Shown: positions 8,501 through 15,574, counted from the first letter of the stretch. The stretch: 32,244 nucleotides of DNA from Nostoc parmelioides FACHB-3921 (GCF_014696625.1 NZ_JACJQL010000066.1:1-32244), one strand, 5' to 3'. Made by a program: numbers and translations. The notes: generated by a model not told the origin, from the letters alone.

Positions 8501-8520
8501 TTCGCTTTGGCGTAGCCGTT
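8501..8520. repeat. interspersed GGCGTAGCC repeat, copy 1
   Basis: The 20-mer TTCGCTTTGGCGTAGCCGTT is identical at 8501-8520 and 9510-9529. It ends 24-25 bp upstream of the preferred minus-strand start codons at 8476 and 9484. A 14-base core also occurs at 9190-9203. Such GGCGTAGCC sequences are a common dispersed repeat in Nostoc-type genomes. Confidence 0.75.
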
Positions 8521-8651
8521 TGTTAATACTTTTGTGCCTCAAGTTGAGCATTGACTTGTATTCATGAGAAACTTCGTTAATTAGTGTCACTGTTTAATTA
8601 GTAGAGGCGATCGCCCTTTTTGAAGCGTGGTCGGGGGGATCGCCAATCGGA

Positions 8652-9098
8652 CTAAGCAGTTATCTTGCGTGGTTTTGGCTGGCGCTGACGGGGAGATTTA
8701 GGCAGTGTGGGATTGGTGGATTTGCTAGTTCTGCGCTTTGGTTTAGTCGGTTGTACTTCTTGGGCTTTGGCTGGTGGCAGTAGTTGGAGGGTAGGGAATA
8801 AGACTATTGCTGCTGACGCTGGAAGACAGTTCTGAGGGGATTGGGTTTCTAATGTCCAGGGGTCGGGAATTTCCTCAAACTGTGGTGCGATTGCGGGAGT
8901 GGGGAGTGGAATTTCCTGTTGTGGAGTAGGAACTTGTTGAAATACGGAAACTGTGGACTGTTCGATAATTGGCGGTTGCCATCCTGCACCTGGTAGTGGT
9001 ACGACCCACAAACCACCAACGAAATCGAAAACCATCAGTGCGACAACTCCCATAACGACTGCTTGAATCATGAGGTTGAGGGTAGCTTGAATATCCAT
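8652..9098 (-). CDS. membrane-anchored Pro-rich protein with basic tail, unknown function
   Basis: 148 residues. ATG 9098 has GGAG 8 bases upstream. One hydrophobic segment at the N-terminus (residues about 5-32, ATLNLMIQAVVMGVVALMVF) is followed by a Pro/Gln-rich linker with many P-x-P runs. A second weakly hydrophobic stretch (NCLPASAAIVLFPTLQLL) precedes a very basic tail, PKRRTSKSTNPTLPKSPRQR. The layout suggests an anchor with a cytoplasmic tail that could contact nucleic acid or phospholipid. It lies directly upstream of the DarB-like gene on the same strand, separated by about 175 bp that include a HIP1 site. I recognise no family. A role alongside the large protein, perhaps in conjugation or DNA entry, is only suggested by position. 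Confidence 0.6.
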   Translation of the reverse strand: MDIQATLNLMIQAVVMGVVALMVFDFVGGLWVVPLPGAGWQPPIIEQSTVSVFQQVPTPQQEIPLPTPAIAPQFEEIPDPWTLETQSPQNCLPASAAIVLFPTLQLLPPAKAQEVQPTKPKRRTSKSTNPTLPKSPRQRQPKPRKITA

Positions 9099-9189
9099 AA
9101 TGAGACTCCGAATGTTTGTAATTTTTCTTCAATGTGATGAGGTATTGCAGTTGGGTCTGAAGCGTGTCGTCGCTGCAACCCTCACATAA

Positions 9190-9203
9190 GCTTTGGCGTA
9201 GCC
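9190..9203. repeat. interspersed GGCGTAGCC repeat, copy 2 (short)
   Basis: GCTTTGGCGTAGCC, the 14-base core of the 20-mer repeats at 8501-8520 and 9510-9529, lies in the spacer upstream of the membrane-anchored gene (start 9098). It continues into CATTTTC rather than CGTT. Confidence 0.65.
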
Positions 9204-9229
9204 ATTTTCAGCTAGTGAGTGCAAAGCGG

Positions 9230-9484
9230 TTAAAACGGTATGTGAATATCTTCGTCCACAGAAGAAATGTTGGTGTTGGTATTGGTAGTACAAGACTGGG
9301 GTTTAACCAAATCGTAATTTGCGCCATGCCAGCAGCTATCACTGTTGTTATTGTCTGCCCAGGATTGCAACTGGTTCACCAATTCGAGATGACTTAAAAT
9401 CAAAGCCTTTTCCTCATCAGTCCATTCTCTTTGGCTACCGTCAGACACTGCTTGAAAGATGGAATCAAAGTTGTGATTACTCAT
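9230..9484 (-). CDS. small hypothetical protein, 84 residues
   Basis: The preferred start is ATG 9484 (MSNHNFDSIFQAVSDGSQRE). An upstream in-frame ATG at 9508 lies against the interspersed repeat and adds MKDRLRKN. The first half has a helical stretch, EWTDEEKALILSHLELVNQL. The second half is Asn/Thr/Ser-rich and probably disordered, with two cysteines. No family recognised. It is the first of three minus-strand genes reaching to 4211, and shares with the DarB-like gene an identical 20-bp repeat about 25 bp ahead of the start. The reading is moderately sure; the function is unknown. Confidence 0.5.
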   Translation of the reverse strand: MSNHNFDSIFQAVSDGSQREWTDEEKALILSHLELVNQLQSWADNNNSDSCWHGANYDLVKPQSCTTNTNTNISSVDEDIHIPF

Positions 9485-9509
9485 ATTTTTTCTCAGCCTA
9501 TCTTTCACG

Positions 9510-9529
9510 TTCGCTTTGGCGTAGCCGTT
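9510..9529. repeat. interspersed GGCGTAGCC repeat, copy 3
   Basis: Identical 20-mer to 8501-8520 (TTCGCTTTGGCGTAGCCGTT). On the minus strand, identity extends with one mismatch into GTGAAA towards the start codon at 9484. Confidence 0.75.
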
Positions 9530-9625
9530 GAAAGTTAATCCTACAGGGTGATTATGTTTATCCCAACCATTGAAATATCGTTAGCAAAGGCTAAGATCCA
9601 AAAAGTCAATTAATTGAAATAAGCA

Positions 9626-9877
9626 ATGGCAAGCAAAGAAATCGATGTCAGAGAGTACACTGTCAGAGCGCACAAACGCACGATACACACCCGCACATTC
9701 AACTTTGTGTGCAAGCAATGTGATCAACCGACAAGCCGGGAGACGTTTGGAGTCCGCCCTCTGTATTGTGAAATCTGCCGCCCACCTTCGGCTCCCAAGA
9801 AGTCTGCCGCCGCACCTCCAAAGAAGGGTAAGCCGAGAGCTAAGGTTTATAAGAGTGATGTGGATTTTAAGAAATAG
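9626..9877 (+). CDS. zinc-ribbon mini-protein with basic tail
   Basis: 83 residues starting MASKEIDVREYTVRAHKRTI. A four-cysteine zinc ribbon is formed by CKQC (residues about 29-32) and CEIC (about 48-51), spaced 15 residues apart. A Lys/Pro/Ala-rich basic tail follows (KKSAAAPPKKGKPRAK) and the end is YKSDVDFKK. The shape suggests a small nucleic-acid-binding protein. A frameshifted fragment of a paralogue lies at 11124-11219, just after the sigma factor gene, so the two copies bracket that gene. A 9-bp-stem hairpin follows at 9909-9935. Function unknown. Confidence 0.7.
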   Translation: MASKEIDVREYTVRAHKRTIHTRTFNFVCKQCDQPTSRETFGVRPLYCEICRPPSAPKKSAAAPPKKGKPRAKVYKSDVDFKK

Positions 9878-10177
9878 TTGTGGGGCGATCGCTAACCCTA
9901 AACAAAATGCTTCTGGTGAATTACTTACCAGAAGCCGAAGAGTGTGATTGAGTTTGGACGATTGGAGCCATTAATAGTTTAAACGTACTATATAAATCGA
10001 AGTCCTTCTATACTTGGTCAGTTGAACTAATTGTCAATCAAAAAGCAGGTCAGTATTATTGTAGAAATTAGATTCAAGAGGACGAAAATGCCCAATTTTT
10101 GCAAATTGTAAAGCACATTTTATTTTGACATTTGATGCCGATAAAGTAATTTCAGGCTTTTAGAGAAAAATAGAAGA
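9878..10177. other. intergenic region: hairpin, then leader of the sigma factor gene
   Basis: About 300 bp. It holds a HIP1 site near 9886 and an inverted repeat at 9909-9935. It also holds a possible seven-codon reading frame at 10088-10111 (MPNFCKL) with AGAGG a few bases upstream. The remainder is A+T-rich with no clear promoter. Confidence 0.4.
9909..9935 (+). terminator. hairpin after zinc-ribbon gene (terminator-like, no U-tract)
   Basis: GCTTCTGGT (9909-9917) pairs perfectly with ACCAGAAGC (9927-9935) across a 9-base loop, 30 bp after the stop of the zinc-ribbon gene. No T-run follows, as is often the case in cyanobacteria, so it may be a terminator or an mRNA 3' stabiliser. Confidence 0.5.
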
Positions 10178-11122
10178 ATGTCCCCCCAGCCAGATAGCGT
10201 AGGCATCTACTTACGAGAAATCTCTAAATATCCCATGCTGACTCCAGAGCAAGAAATTACTTTGGCCAGACAGGTAAAGCAGATGATGGCAGTACAGCAG
10301 CATCAACAACAGAGGCAAGAGCAACTACATCGTCAGTTAACTTTGGCAGAACTAGCTACTGAGATGGGTAAAAGCAAAACCGAAGTATCCCAGATTCTGC
10401 GCTTAGGCCAGAAGGCGAAAGAAAAGATGATTGCGGCTAATCTGCGACTGGTAGTAGCCATCGCTAAAAAGCATCGTTGGAGTCATCTGGAATTTTTGGA
10501 TTTAGTACAAGAAGGTTCTATTGGGTTGCAAAAGGCTGTCGAGAGATTTGACTCAAACCGAGGCTACAAGTTTTCGACCTGCGCTTACTGGTGGATTCGG
10601 CAAGAAATCACAAAGGCGATCGCTAACAAGTCCACCACCATCAGAACACCAAGTCATATGAATGACCGTTTAATTAAACTCAAGAAAGTACAACGAGAAA
10701 GAGCGAGAATGCTGGGGCGATATCCCACAATTACAGAAATAGCAGAATTTGCCGAGCTTCGCCCAGACCAAGTGAGAGAATGTTTAATTGCGTTTCGCCA
10801 GCCTCTGTCCTTAGATACGCCAATGGGACAAGAGGAGGAAGTTGATTTTTGGGAAATTCTACCTAGCGATATTGCTTCCCCAGATGAATACCTAGACGAA
10901 GGATTAATGCGGCAAGATTTGGCGAATTGTTTGCTCACACTTAAACCACTGCAAAGACAGGTGCTGATGTTGCGCTTTGGTTTGGGTAGTGTTGACAAGC
11001 TCTCGACCAAACAAATTGCCGAAAGACTCAACATAAAACAAGCAAAAGTGGGGACAACTCAAAAACAGGCGATAAAAGTTTTGCATCGTCAGCAACCGCA
11101 GATGCGAGAGTATTTAGCTTGA
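10178..11122 (+). CDS. group 2 sigma-70 family RNA polymerase sigma factor with atypical region 4.2
   Basis: 314 residues, the usual length of cyanobacterial group 2 (SigB/SigD-like) factors. Region 1.2 is DSVGIYLREISKYPMLTPEQE (residues 6-26). Region 2 runs from NLRLVVAIAKKH through DLVQEGSIGLQKAVERFD to YKFSTCAYWWIRQEITKAIA (residues 88-149), including the promoter-melting and -10 recognition helix. Region 3 starts around TIRTPSHMND. Region 4 starts at LKPLQRQVLMLRFGL and ends with KQIAERLNIKQAKVGTTQKQ. The last helix, normally close to RVRQIERKALRKLR, reads KVGTTQKQAIKVLHR, which loses the usual R-x-R-x-I-E-R contacts to the -35 box. The factor may thus favour extended -10 or activator-dependent promoters, which is inference. 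Start at 10178 has a weak AGAAG ahead. Confidence 0.9.
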   Translation: MSPQPDSVGIYLREISKYPMLTPEQEITLARQVKQMMAVQQHQQQRQEQLHRQLTLAELATEMGKSKTEVSQILRLGQKAKEKMIAANLRLVVAIAKKHRWSHLEFLDLVQEGSIGLQKAVERFDSNRGYKFSTCAYWWIRQEITKAIANKSTTIRTPSHMNDRLIKLKKVQRERARMLGRYPTITEIAEFAELRPDQVRECLIAFRQPLSLDTPMGQEEEVDFWEILPSDIASPDEYLDEGLMRQDLANCLLTLKPLQRQVLMLRFGLGSVDKLSTKQIAERLNIKQAKVGTTQKQAIKVLHRQQPQMREYLA

Positions 11123-11123
11123 T

Positions 11124-11219
11124 GGCTGCCCTCTGTATTGCGAAACCTGCCGTCCGTCGCAGGCTCCTGCGAAGTCTGCCGCCGTAAACCTAGAGCAATG
11201 ACATATAAAAGTGATGGGT
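11124..11219 (+). pseudogene. 3' fragment of a zinc-ribbon mini-protein gene (frameshifted)
   Basis: Immediately after the sigma factor stop (11120-11122), the sequence reads CPLYCETCRPSQAPAKSAAV, matching residues about 45-64 of the intact gene at 9626-9877 (RPLYCEICRPPSAPKKSAAA). A 17-base deletion then shifts the frame. KPRAMTYKSDG follows in another frame and matches the tail KPRAKVYKSDV. The 5' half with the first cysteine pair is missing. It is clearly a decayed partial duplicate. Confidence 0.8.
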
Positions 11220-11277
11220 GAACTAGATTACAGTAGTAATGATGAACCAATAAACTAAGTTCATCCATGTTCTCACA

Positions 11278-13497
11278 ATGGATTTATTTGACCAAAATTT
11301 AATCAACCAAATTCAAACCCAAGCGCCACTAGCTGCACGAATGCGTCCACGAACACTGGATGAATTTGTTGGGCAAGACCACATTATTGGCCCTGGTAGG
11401 CTGTTACGACGAGCAATCAGTTTAGATCAGTTATCGTCGCTGATTTTCTACGGCCCTCCAGGAACGGGAAAAACGACTCTAGCGCGTGTGATAGCCAATA
11501 CAACTCGCGCTCATTTCCTAGCGATAAATGCAGTCCTTTCAGGTGTTAAAGAAATTAGAGCCGCGATTGACACAGCACAAGAACAGCGTAAATTTCATAA
11601 CCAACGAACTATCCTGTTTGTGGATGAGGTTCATCGTTTTAACAAGTCTCAGCAAGACGCTTTGTTGCCTTGGGTAGAGAATGGGACAGTAATATTAATT
11701 GGTGCAACTACGGAAAATCCGTATTTTGAAGTCAACAAGGCTTTGGTGAGCCGCTCACGGATTTTTCAACTCAAACCACTCAATGATGAGGATTTGTACA
11801 AAGTCGTAAATCAAACCCTAACTGACGAACAACGCGGTTATGGTTGTTTAAAAGTACAAATCGATGATGAAGCGTTAAAGCATTTAGTAAATGTTGCTAA
11901 CGGAGATGCGCGTTCACTACTAAATGCGTTGGAATTAGCAGTGGAAACAACACCACCTGATGAAGCTGGAGTAATTCACCTCAATTTAGCAGTAGCAGAA
12001 GAATCAATACAGCAACGTGCAGTTTTGTATGATAAAGAAGGTGATGTTCATTTCGATACCATTAGCGCCTTTATCAAAAGTTTGCGTGGTTCAGATCCAG
12101 ATGCAGCGTTGTACTGGCTAGCAAAAATGGTTTATGCCGGAGAAGACCCACGATTTATTTTCCGGCGAATGCTAATTCTGGCTAGTGAGGATGTAGGACT
12201 GGCTGATCCTAATGCTGTGGTAGTAGTCAATGCTTGCAATGAAGCTTTTGACCGAGTAGGGATGCCAGAAGGTCGTTATCATTTAGCACAAGCAGCACTG
12301 TATTTAGCGACAGCAGCAAAATCCAACAGTGTGATGGGATTTTTTGATGCGTTGGCAGCGATTGAGCATGAAAAAGAGGCAGAAGTACCCAATCATTTAA
12401 AAGATGCCAACCGAGATAAGAAAGGTTTTGGACATGGGGCTGGTTATCTTTATCCTCATGCTTATCGAGATCACTGGGTAGAACAGCAATATTTACCCGC
12501 CAGCTTACAAGGGCAAGTATTTTACCAACCTTCACTACAAGGACGAGAAAGAGAAATCAGTACCGAGGTGTCTCGCCGTCGAGAAGCTCAACTGGCTGCA
12601 TTAGTTGAAGGGAGTGCGATCGCTCCTCTAGAGATACTGACTTATGGTACTATTGACCGGGCTAGTGAACGTTGGTTGCAAAGGACGCTTTCTCAAGTAG
12701 GTACACAGTTGGCCACGGTGCGAGATCGCATTTTTGAATTAGCGCAATTGCAACGTCACCATATCGTATTGGATCTAAATGCCGGAAGTGGCTTGCTGAC
12801 TTGGGAAGCAGTAAGGCAAACTCCTGAAGGTGGAGTTTATGCCTTTGTTCGTACTGGTAAAGATGCTAATGCGTTATCCCAACAAGCAGATTCCCTAAAA
12901 GAACTAATACGTCCACAAATTTTACACGCCTCAATCTCTCAATTGGTTGAGGTGATAACCCAACAAGCAGCTAATGTTCAATTTGATTGCATTATTGGCC
13001 GCAATGTTTTAGTTTCTGAACTTGATAAGTCAAATGTGGTTCAAAATCTAGAAAAAATAATACCCGAAAGAGGAAGGCTCATATTGGCAGAGACTGTACC
13101 GCGTTACACTCAACGCTTTTACCGTCTACTAGAAGATTACCCACTAGATAGCAAGTTATACAAAAGCTTAATGTCAGCAGAAGAAGCAATTTATGATGAT
13201 GGCTCAGACCCCATGCTCAATTGGGATGTGGATGACTTACGTAATGCTTTTAAATTAGCAGGGTTAGAGGCAAAGGTAATTGTTGAGAAAAATTTGACGC
13301 AAATGCACATCAGTAGCCATTTCCTGGAACGTTTGTTTACAAATAATAAGCATCGACCAAGTTATACGCAGCGCCTTGGACAAAATTTAACACCAGAGGA
13401 ATTAGAAAAGCTCAAGGGAATATTCACACAGTATTTGCTTAATCAAACAATTCCTTGGGAAAGTACTATTGCTTTTATTCGAGCGAACAGAGGATAA
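11278..13497 (+). CDS. rarA: replication-associated recombination ATPase RarA (MgsA) with methyltransferase-like C-terminal half
   Basis: 739 residues. The first ~430 are RarA/MgsA/WRNIP1-type: MRPRTLDEFVGQDHIIGPG, Walker A GPPGTGKT (residues 59-66), Walker B ILFVDEVHRF (112-121), sensor GATTENPYFEVN with arginine finger SRSRIF, and the tetramerisation domain ending KGFGHGAGYLYPHAYRDHW. The ATPase acts on the clamp loader/replication fork side, helping stalled forks restart. The remaining ~300 residues form a Rossmann-type domain with HIVLDLNAGSGLLTWE (about 495-510) like a SAM-binding motif I, then a strand CIIGRNVL. Cyanobacteria generally carry this long form, so the fusion is not unique to this plasmid. 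Whether the C-terminal domain binds SAM is not known. Start ATG 11278 gives the family's MDLF opening. Confidence 0.92.
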   Translation: MDLFDQNLINQIQTQAPLAARMRPRTLDEFVGQDHIIGPGRLLRRAISLDQLSSLIFYGPPGTGKTTLARVIANTTRAHFLAINAVLSGVKEIRAAIDTAQEQRKFHNQRTILFVDEVHRFNKSQQDALLPWVENGTVILIGATTENPYFEVNKALVSRSRIFQLKPLNDEDLYKVVNQTLTDEQRGYGCLKVQIDDEALKHLVNVANGDARSLLNALELAVETTPPDEAGVIHLNLAVAEESIQQRAVLYDKEGDVHFDTISAFIKSLRGSDPDAALYWLAKMVYAGEDPRFIFRRMLILASEDVGLADPNAVVVVNACNEAFDRVGMPEGRYHLAQAALYLATAAKSNSVMGFFDALAAIEHEKEAEVPNHLKDANRDKKGFGHGAGYLYPHAYRDHWVEQQYLPASLQGQVFYQPSLQGREREISTEVSRRREAQLAALVEGSAIAPLEILTYGTIDRASERWLQRTLSQVGTQLATVRDRIFELAQLQRHHIVLDLNAGSGLLTWEAVRQTPEGGVYAFVRTGKDANALSQQADSLKELIRPQILHASISQLVEVITQQAANVQFDCIIGRNVLVSELDKSNVVQNLEKIIPERGRLILAETVPRYTQRFYRLLEDYPLDSKLYKSLMSAEEAIYDDGSDPMLNWDVDDLRNAFKLAGLEAKVIVEKNLTQMHISSHFLERLFTNNKHRPSYTQRLGQNLTPEELEKLKGIFTQYLLNQTIPWESTIAFIRANRG

Positions 13498-13776
13498 GTT
13501 TTTTGTATAAATCAATTGCCGATTTAAATACACTCTCAAGAGTTATTTTTTTAGGAAAAAATATGTCATTTTAGTACCCATGTTTCAACTACTAAAAGTA
13601 CCCATGTTTTAGCCTGGGACGCTTACTTATGGCAGGAGCATTACGGGTGTGTTTGACTTTGAGGAATTGTTACTTTTAGTAGAACGATCATAAATATATG
13701 GGCTACCTTTCAGATTTATCAAGAATTTTGTTAACGGAAGATAGCCTTCTACAATGACCCAAAACGTTTTGGGTTG
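13498..13776. promoter_or_regulatory. convergent intergenic region with AGTACCCATGTTT pair and partition-like palindrome
   Basis: This lies between the 3' ends of rarA and parB, where no promoters are needed. It contains AGTACCCATGTTT twice as direct repeats (13573-13585 and 13597-13609, 24 bp apart), and a perfect 18-bp palindrome at 13757-13774 directly against the parB stop codon. Related sequences occur on the other side of parAB (15431-15452, 15515-15527, 15562-15574). Confidence 0.6.
13755..13776. promoter_or_regulatory. candidate parS site 1 (22-bp palindromic element)
   Basis: Half-site TGACCCAAAAC followed by GTTTTGGGTTG; the inner 18 bp (13757-13774) form a perfect palindrome. The same 22-bp element with 18 identical positions recurs at 15431-15452 on the far side of parAB. 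Location within or beside par genes and dyad symmetry are what ParB binding sites show. The lack of a T-run makes a terminator less likely. Confidence 0.6.
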
Positions 13777-14772
13777 CTATTCTTTCAAAAAGTTTTCTAT
13801 TTGAGATAAGAGATTTTCAGCTTGTTGAAGTCTTTCTGGATTAGTCTCCATTTTCTTTAGTGATTTCTTGAATTGCTTATAAGCTATATCCAGGCGATCT
13901 TGAATTACGTTTGATCGGTTTGGTTTATGAGACTGAATAAATTTTTTAATTTCTGCAAGTGAAAGCTTTTGAGCAATTGTTTTTTCTAAAATTTTTTTTC
14001 TAAGTTCAGGTTCCTTAATTTTGGCAATTTCTAACCCTTTAGTGTATTCAATCTTTCCCTGACGTACACATTCTAAAATCTCTTTAGGTTTTTTAAGCAA
14101 TGGTAATCGGCTTTTAACAAAAGATTCCCAGCTAATGCCCCCTAAGAAATCAAATACAGATTGAATGACCTCATACTGGGGATGAGCTAAAACGTTTTCC
14201 CTTCCTGAACGACGTTTTAGATTATCCATTTGATATAGAAGGCTTATGGCTTCCTCAATAGTTCCTTCAATATTTAAAGCAAGAAGTTTAAGCGTTGCAT
14301 CTAAATCTTCTAATGCACTAAAGTCTCGACGATTTTTATTTTCTGTGATAGAAGCTTTGAAAGCTTCTAAATCATTCCAATTAAATATTCTCACAGGTAG
14401 CATATCAATTTCTGCAAACTCAGAAGCATGATAACGACGTTTACCTGCAACTAATTCATATTCATCAGATTGTTCATTATCAAGCGGACGAACCCACAAA
14501 GGAGAATGAATACCATTTGGTTTTAAGTCATTTAAAGCCCATGCTTTTAGTTCGTCTATATCGTAGTAGTACCTTACAGGTTGGCTATCTGGCGCGAAAC
14601 TAAACGTCAAGTGGATTTTAGAGCGATTTACAAGAACTACAGAAGAATTTTGGTTCAACTCATGCTGATTAATCTCTCCATCTTCAAATTCAGGGGTAAA
14701 GCTTAAAATTTGCTTTAAATTAGCAATTCTTTGATCGGTTTTAGTTTTGCCAGCGCTTTCCAATCTTCCCAT
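13777..14772 (-). CDS. parB: ParB family plasmid partition protein (DNA-binding CTPase)
   Basis: 331 residues. ATG 14772 has AGGAGG 9 bases upstream (14782-14787). The N-terminal domain carries the ParB/Spo0J signatures: VRPLDNEQSDEYELVAGKRR, with box GKRRYHA (residues 110-116, the CTP-binding GERRxxA region), and ENKNRRDFSALED (144-156, the ENxxR box). A helix-turn-helix-like middle follows (KGLEIAKIKEPELRKKIL...SLAEIKKFI), then a charged coiled-coil tail likely used for dimerisation. It overlaps parA by 58 bp in another frame, implying translational coupling. A palindrome lies directly after its stop. ParB would load at parS-like sites and stimulate ParA. It is longer at the N-terminus than minimal ParBs. 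Confidence 0.9.
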   Translation of the reverse strand: MGRLESAGKTKTDQRIANLKQILSFTPEFEDGEINQHELNQNSSVVLVNRSKIHLTFSFAPDSQPVRYYYDIDELKAWALNDLKPNGIHSPLWVRPLDNEQSDEYELVAGKRRYHASEFAEIDMLPVRIFNWNDLEAFKASITENKNRRDFSALEDLDATLKLLALNIEGTIEEAISLLYQMDNLKRRSGRENVLAHPQYEVIQSVFDFLGGISWESFVKSRLPLLKKPKEILECVRQGKIEYTKGLEIAKIKEPELRKKILEKTIAQKLSLAEIKKFIQSHKPNRSNVIQDRLDIAYKQFKKSLKKMETNPERLQQAENLLSQIENFLKE

Positions 14773-15332
14773 GCTTTTTTGCCTCCTCTTTTTATTTCAT
14801 AAACTGGTTTTCCCTCAGCAGCTGCATGTTCATAAACTTTCAACCTCTGGATTCCCTGTTCTAACACAGGTAATCCTTGCTCTTTGAGTGTATGAATGGC
14901 AATTTCACCATCTGGCTCTGACGAAGGAGGTACAACCGTTAGTAAAACATAAAATTTCGTTTTTGGTGGGAAACTTTGTACCATCATATTCAATGCACTG
15001 ATGGAAAGAGCTGACGGAGTTGTAATAGCAAGCAATAAATCGCATCCTTCAACCAGCTCTTTAATTTCTTCTGAGGTTGGTCTTGCTGGGGTATCAATGA
15101 TAATAAAGTCAAATTTCTCTTTTGCCATTATTCGATTAGCTGTGTTTTCTGTAGCTACTTTAAATGGCAGATGATTGCGAGAACTCCAGACTGATGCCGA
15201 ACGGTTAGGATCATAATCAATCAGTAAAACTTTACGATCTTCCTGAGCAAATAGGCAAGATAGACAAATTGCTGATGTTGTTTTACCGACCCCTCCTTTA
15301 AACGAAGTCAGCGTTACAAATTTTGTTGTCAA
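14715..15332 (-). CDS. parA: ParA-type Walker partition ATPase (small, type Ib-like)
   Basis: 205 residues, starting MTTKFVTLTSFKGGVGKTTS with deviant Walker A KGGVGKT (12-18). The A' motif is LLIDYDPNRSASVW and Walker B is FIIIDTPARPT. At about 205 residues and lacking an N-terminal helix-turn-helix, it belongs with small ParF/type Ib ATPases that segregate plasmids over the nucleoid and do not themselves bind operators. The 3' end overlaps parB by 58 bp. Upstream (15333-15644) lie a 22-bp palindrome and an inverted pair of AGTACCCAT motifs, likely sites for regulation or partition. It is divergent from the parM-like gene. Confidence 0.92.
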   Translation of the reverse strand: MTTKFVTLTSFKGGVGKTTSAICLSCLFAQEDRKVLLIDYDPNRSASVWSSRNHLPFKVATENTANRIMAKEKFDFIIIDTPARPTSEEIKELVEGCDLLLAITTPSALSISALNMMVQSFPPKTKFYVLLTVVPPSSEPDGEIAIHTLKEQGLPVLEQGIQRLKVYEHAAAEGKPVYEIKRGGKKAWEDWKALAKLKPIKELLI

Positions 15333-15430
15333 GGCTTTGTTCCTGCTACCGATTGTAATTGAAAAAGAATTTTAACCTAGCCTGGACTAATTCTTGATTA
15401 AATGAAGAACTTTTCTCACATTTTTAATTA

Positions 15431-15452
15431 TGACCCAATATGTTTTGGGTCA
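15431..15452. promoter_or_regulatory. candidate parS site 2 (22-bp palindromic element)
   Basis: TGACCCAATAT followed by GTTTTGGGTCA. It pairs at 9 of 11 positions and shares 18 of 22 positions with the element at 13755-13776. It lies about 100 bp upstream of the parA start. The combined consensus half-site is TGACCCAAAAC. Confidence 0.6.
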
Positions 15453-15514
15453 ACTAAGAATCTTAAAAACATAACTAAATCAACTTTAAATCAAAAATTG
15501 TTAAAGGTATACGT

Positions 15515-15574
15515 ATGGGTACTAAATGTATCCCAATACTATTTATAGATTTTTTAGTTCAATTTAGTACCCAT
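15515..15574. repeat. 13-bp inverted repeat (ATTTAGTACCCAT) upstream of parM
   Basis: ATGGGTACTAAAT (15515-15527) is the exact complement of ATTTAGTACCCAT (15562-15574). The core AGTACCCAT also occurs twice at 13573-13609, beyond the other end of parAB. It is a probable binding site for a segregation or regulatory protein, for instance the ParR-like product. Confidence 0.6.

Noticed and set aside
9645..9947. 100-codon plus-strand frame overlapping the zinc-ribbon gene
   Set aside because: The cysteine pairs and the broken paralogue at 11124-11219 support the other frame.
13755..13776. Reading the palindrome after parB as an intrinsic terminator
   Set aside because: No T-run follows on the minus strand, the stem is A/T-rich inside, and the same element recurs upstream of parA where a terminator would make no sense.
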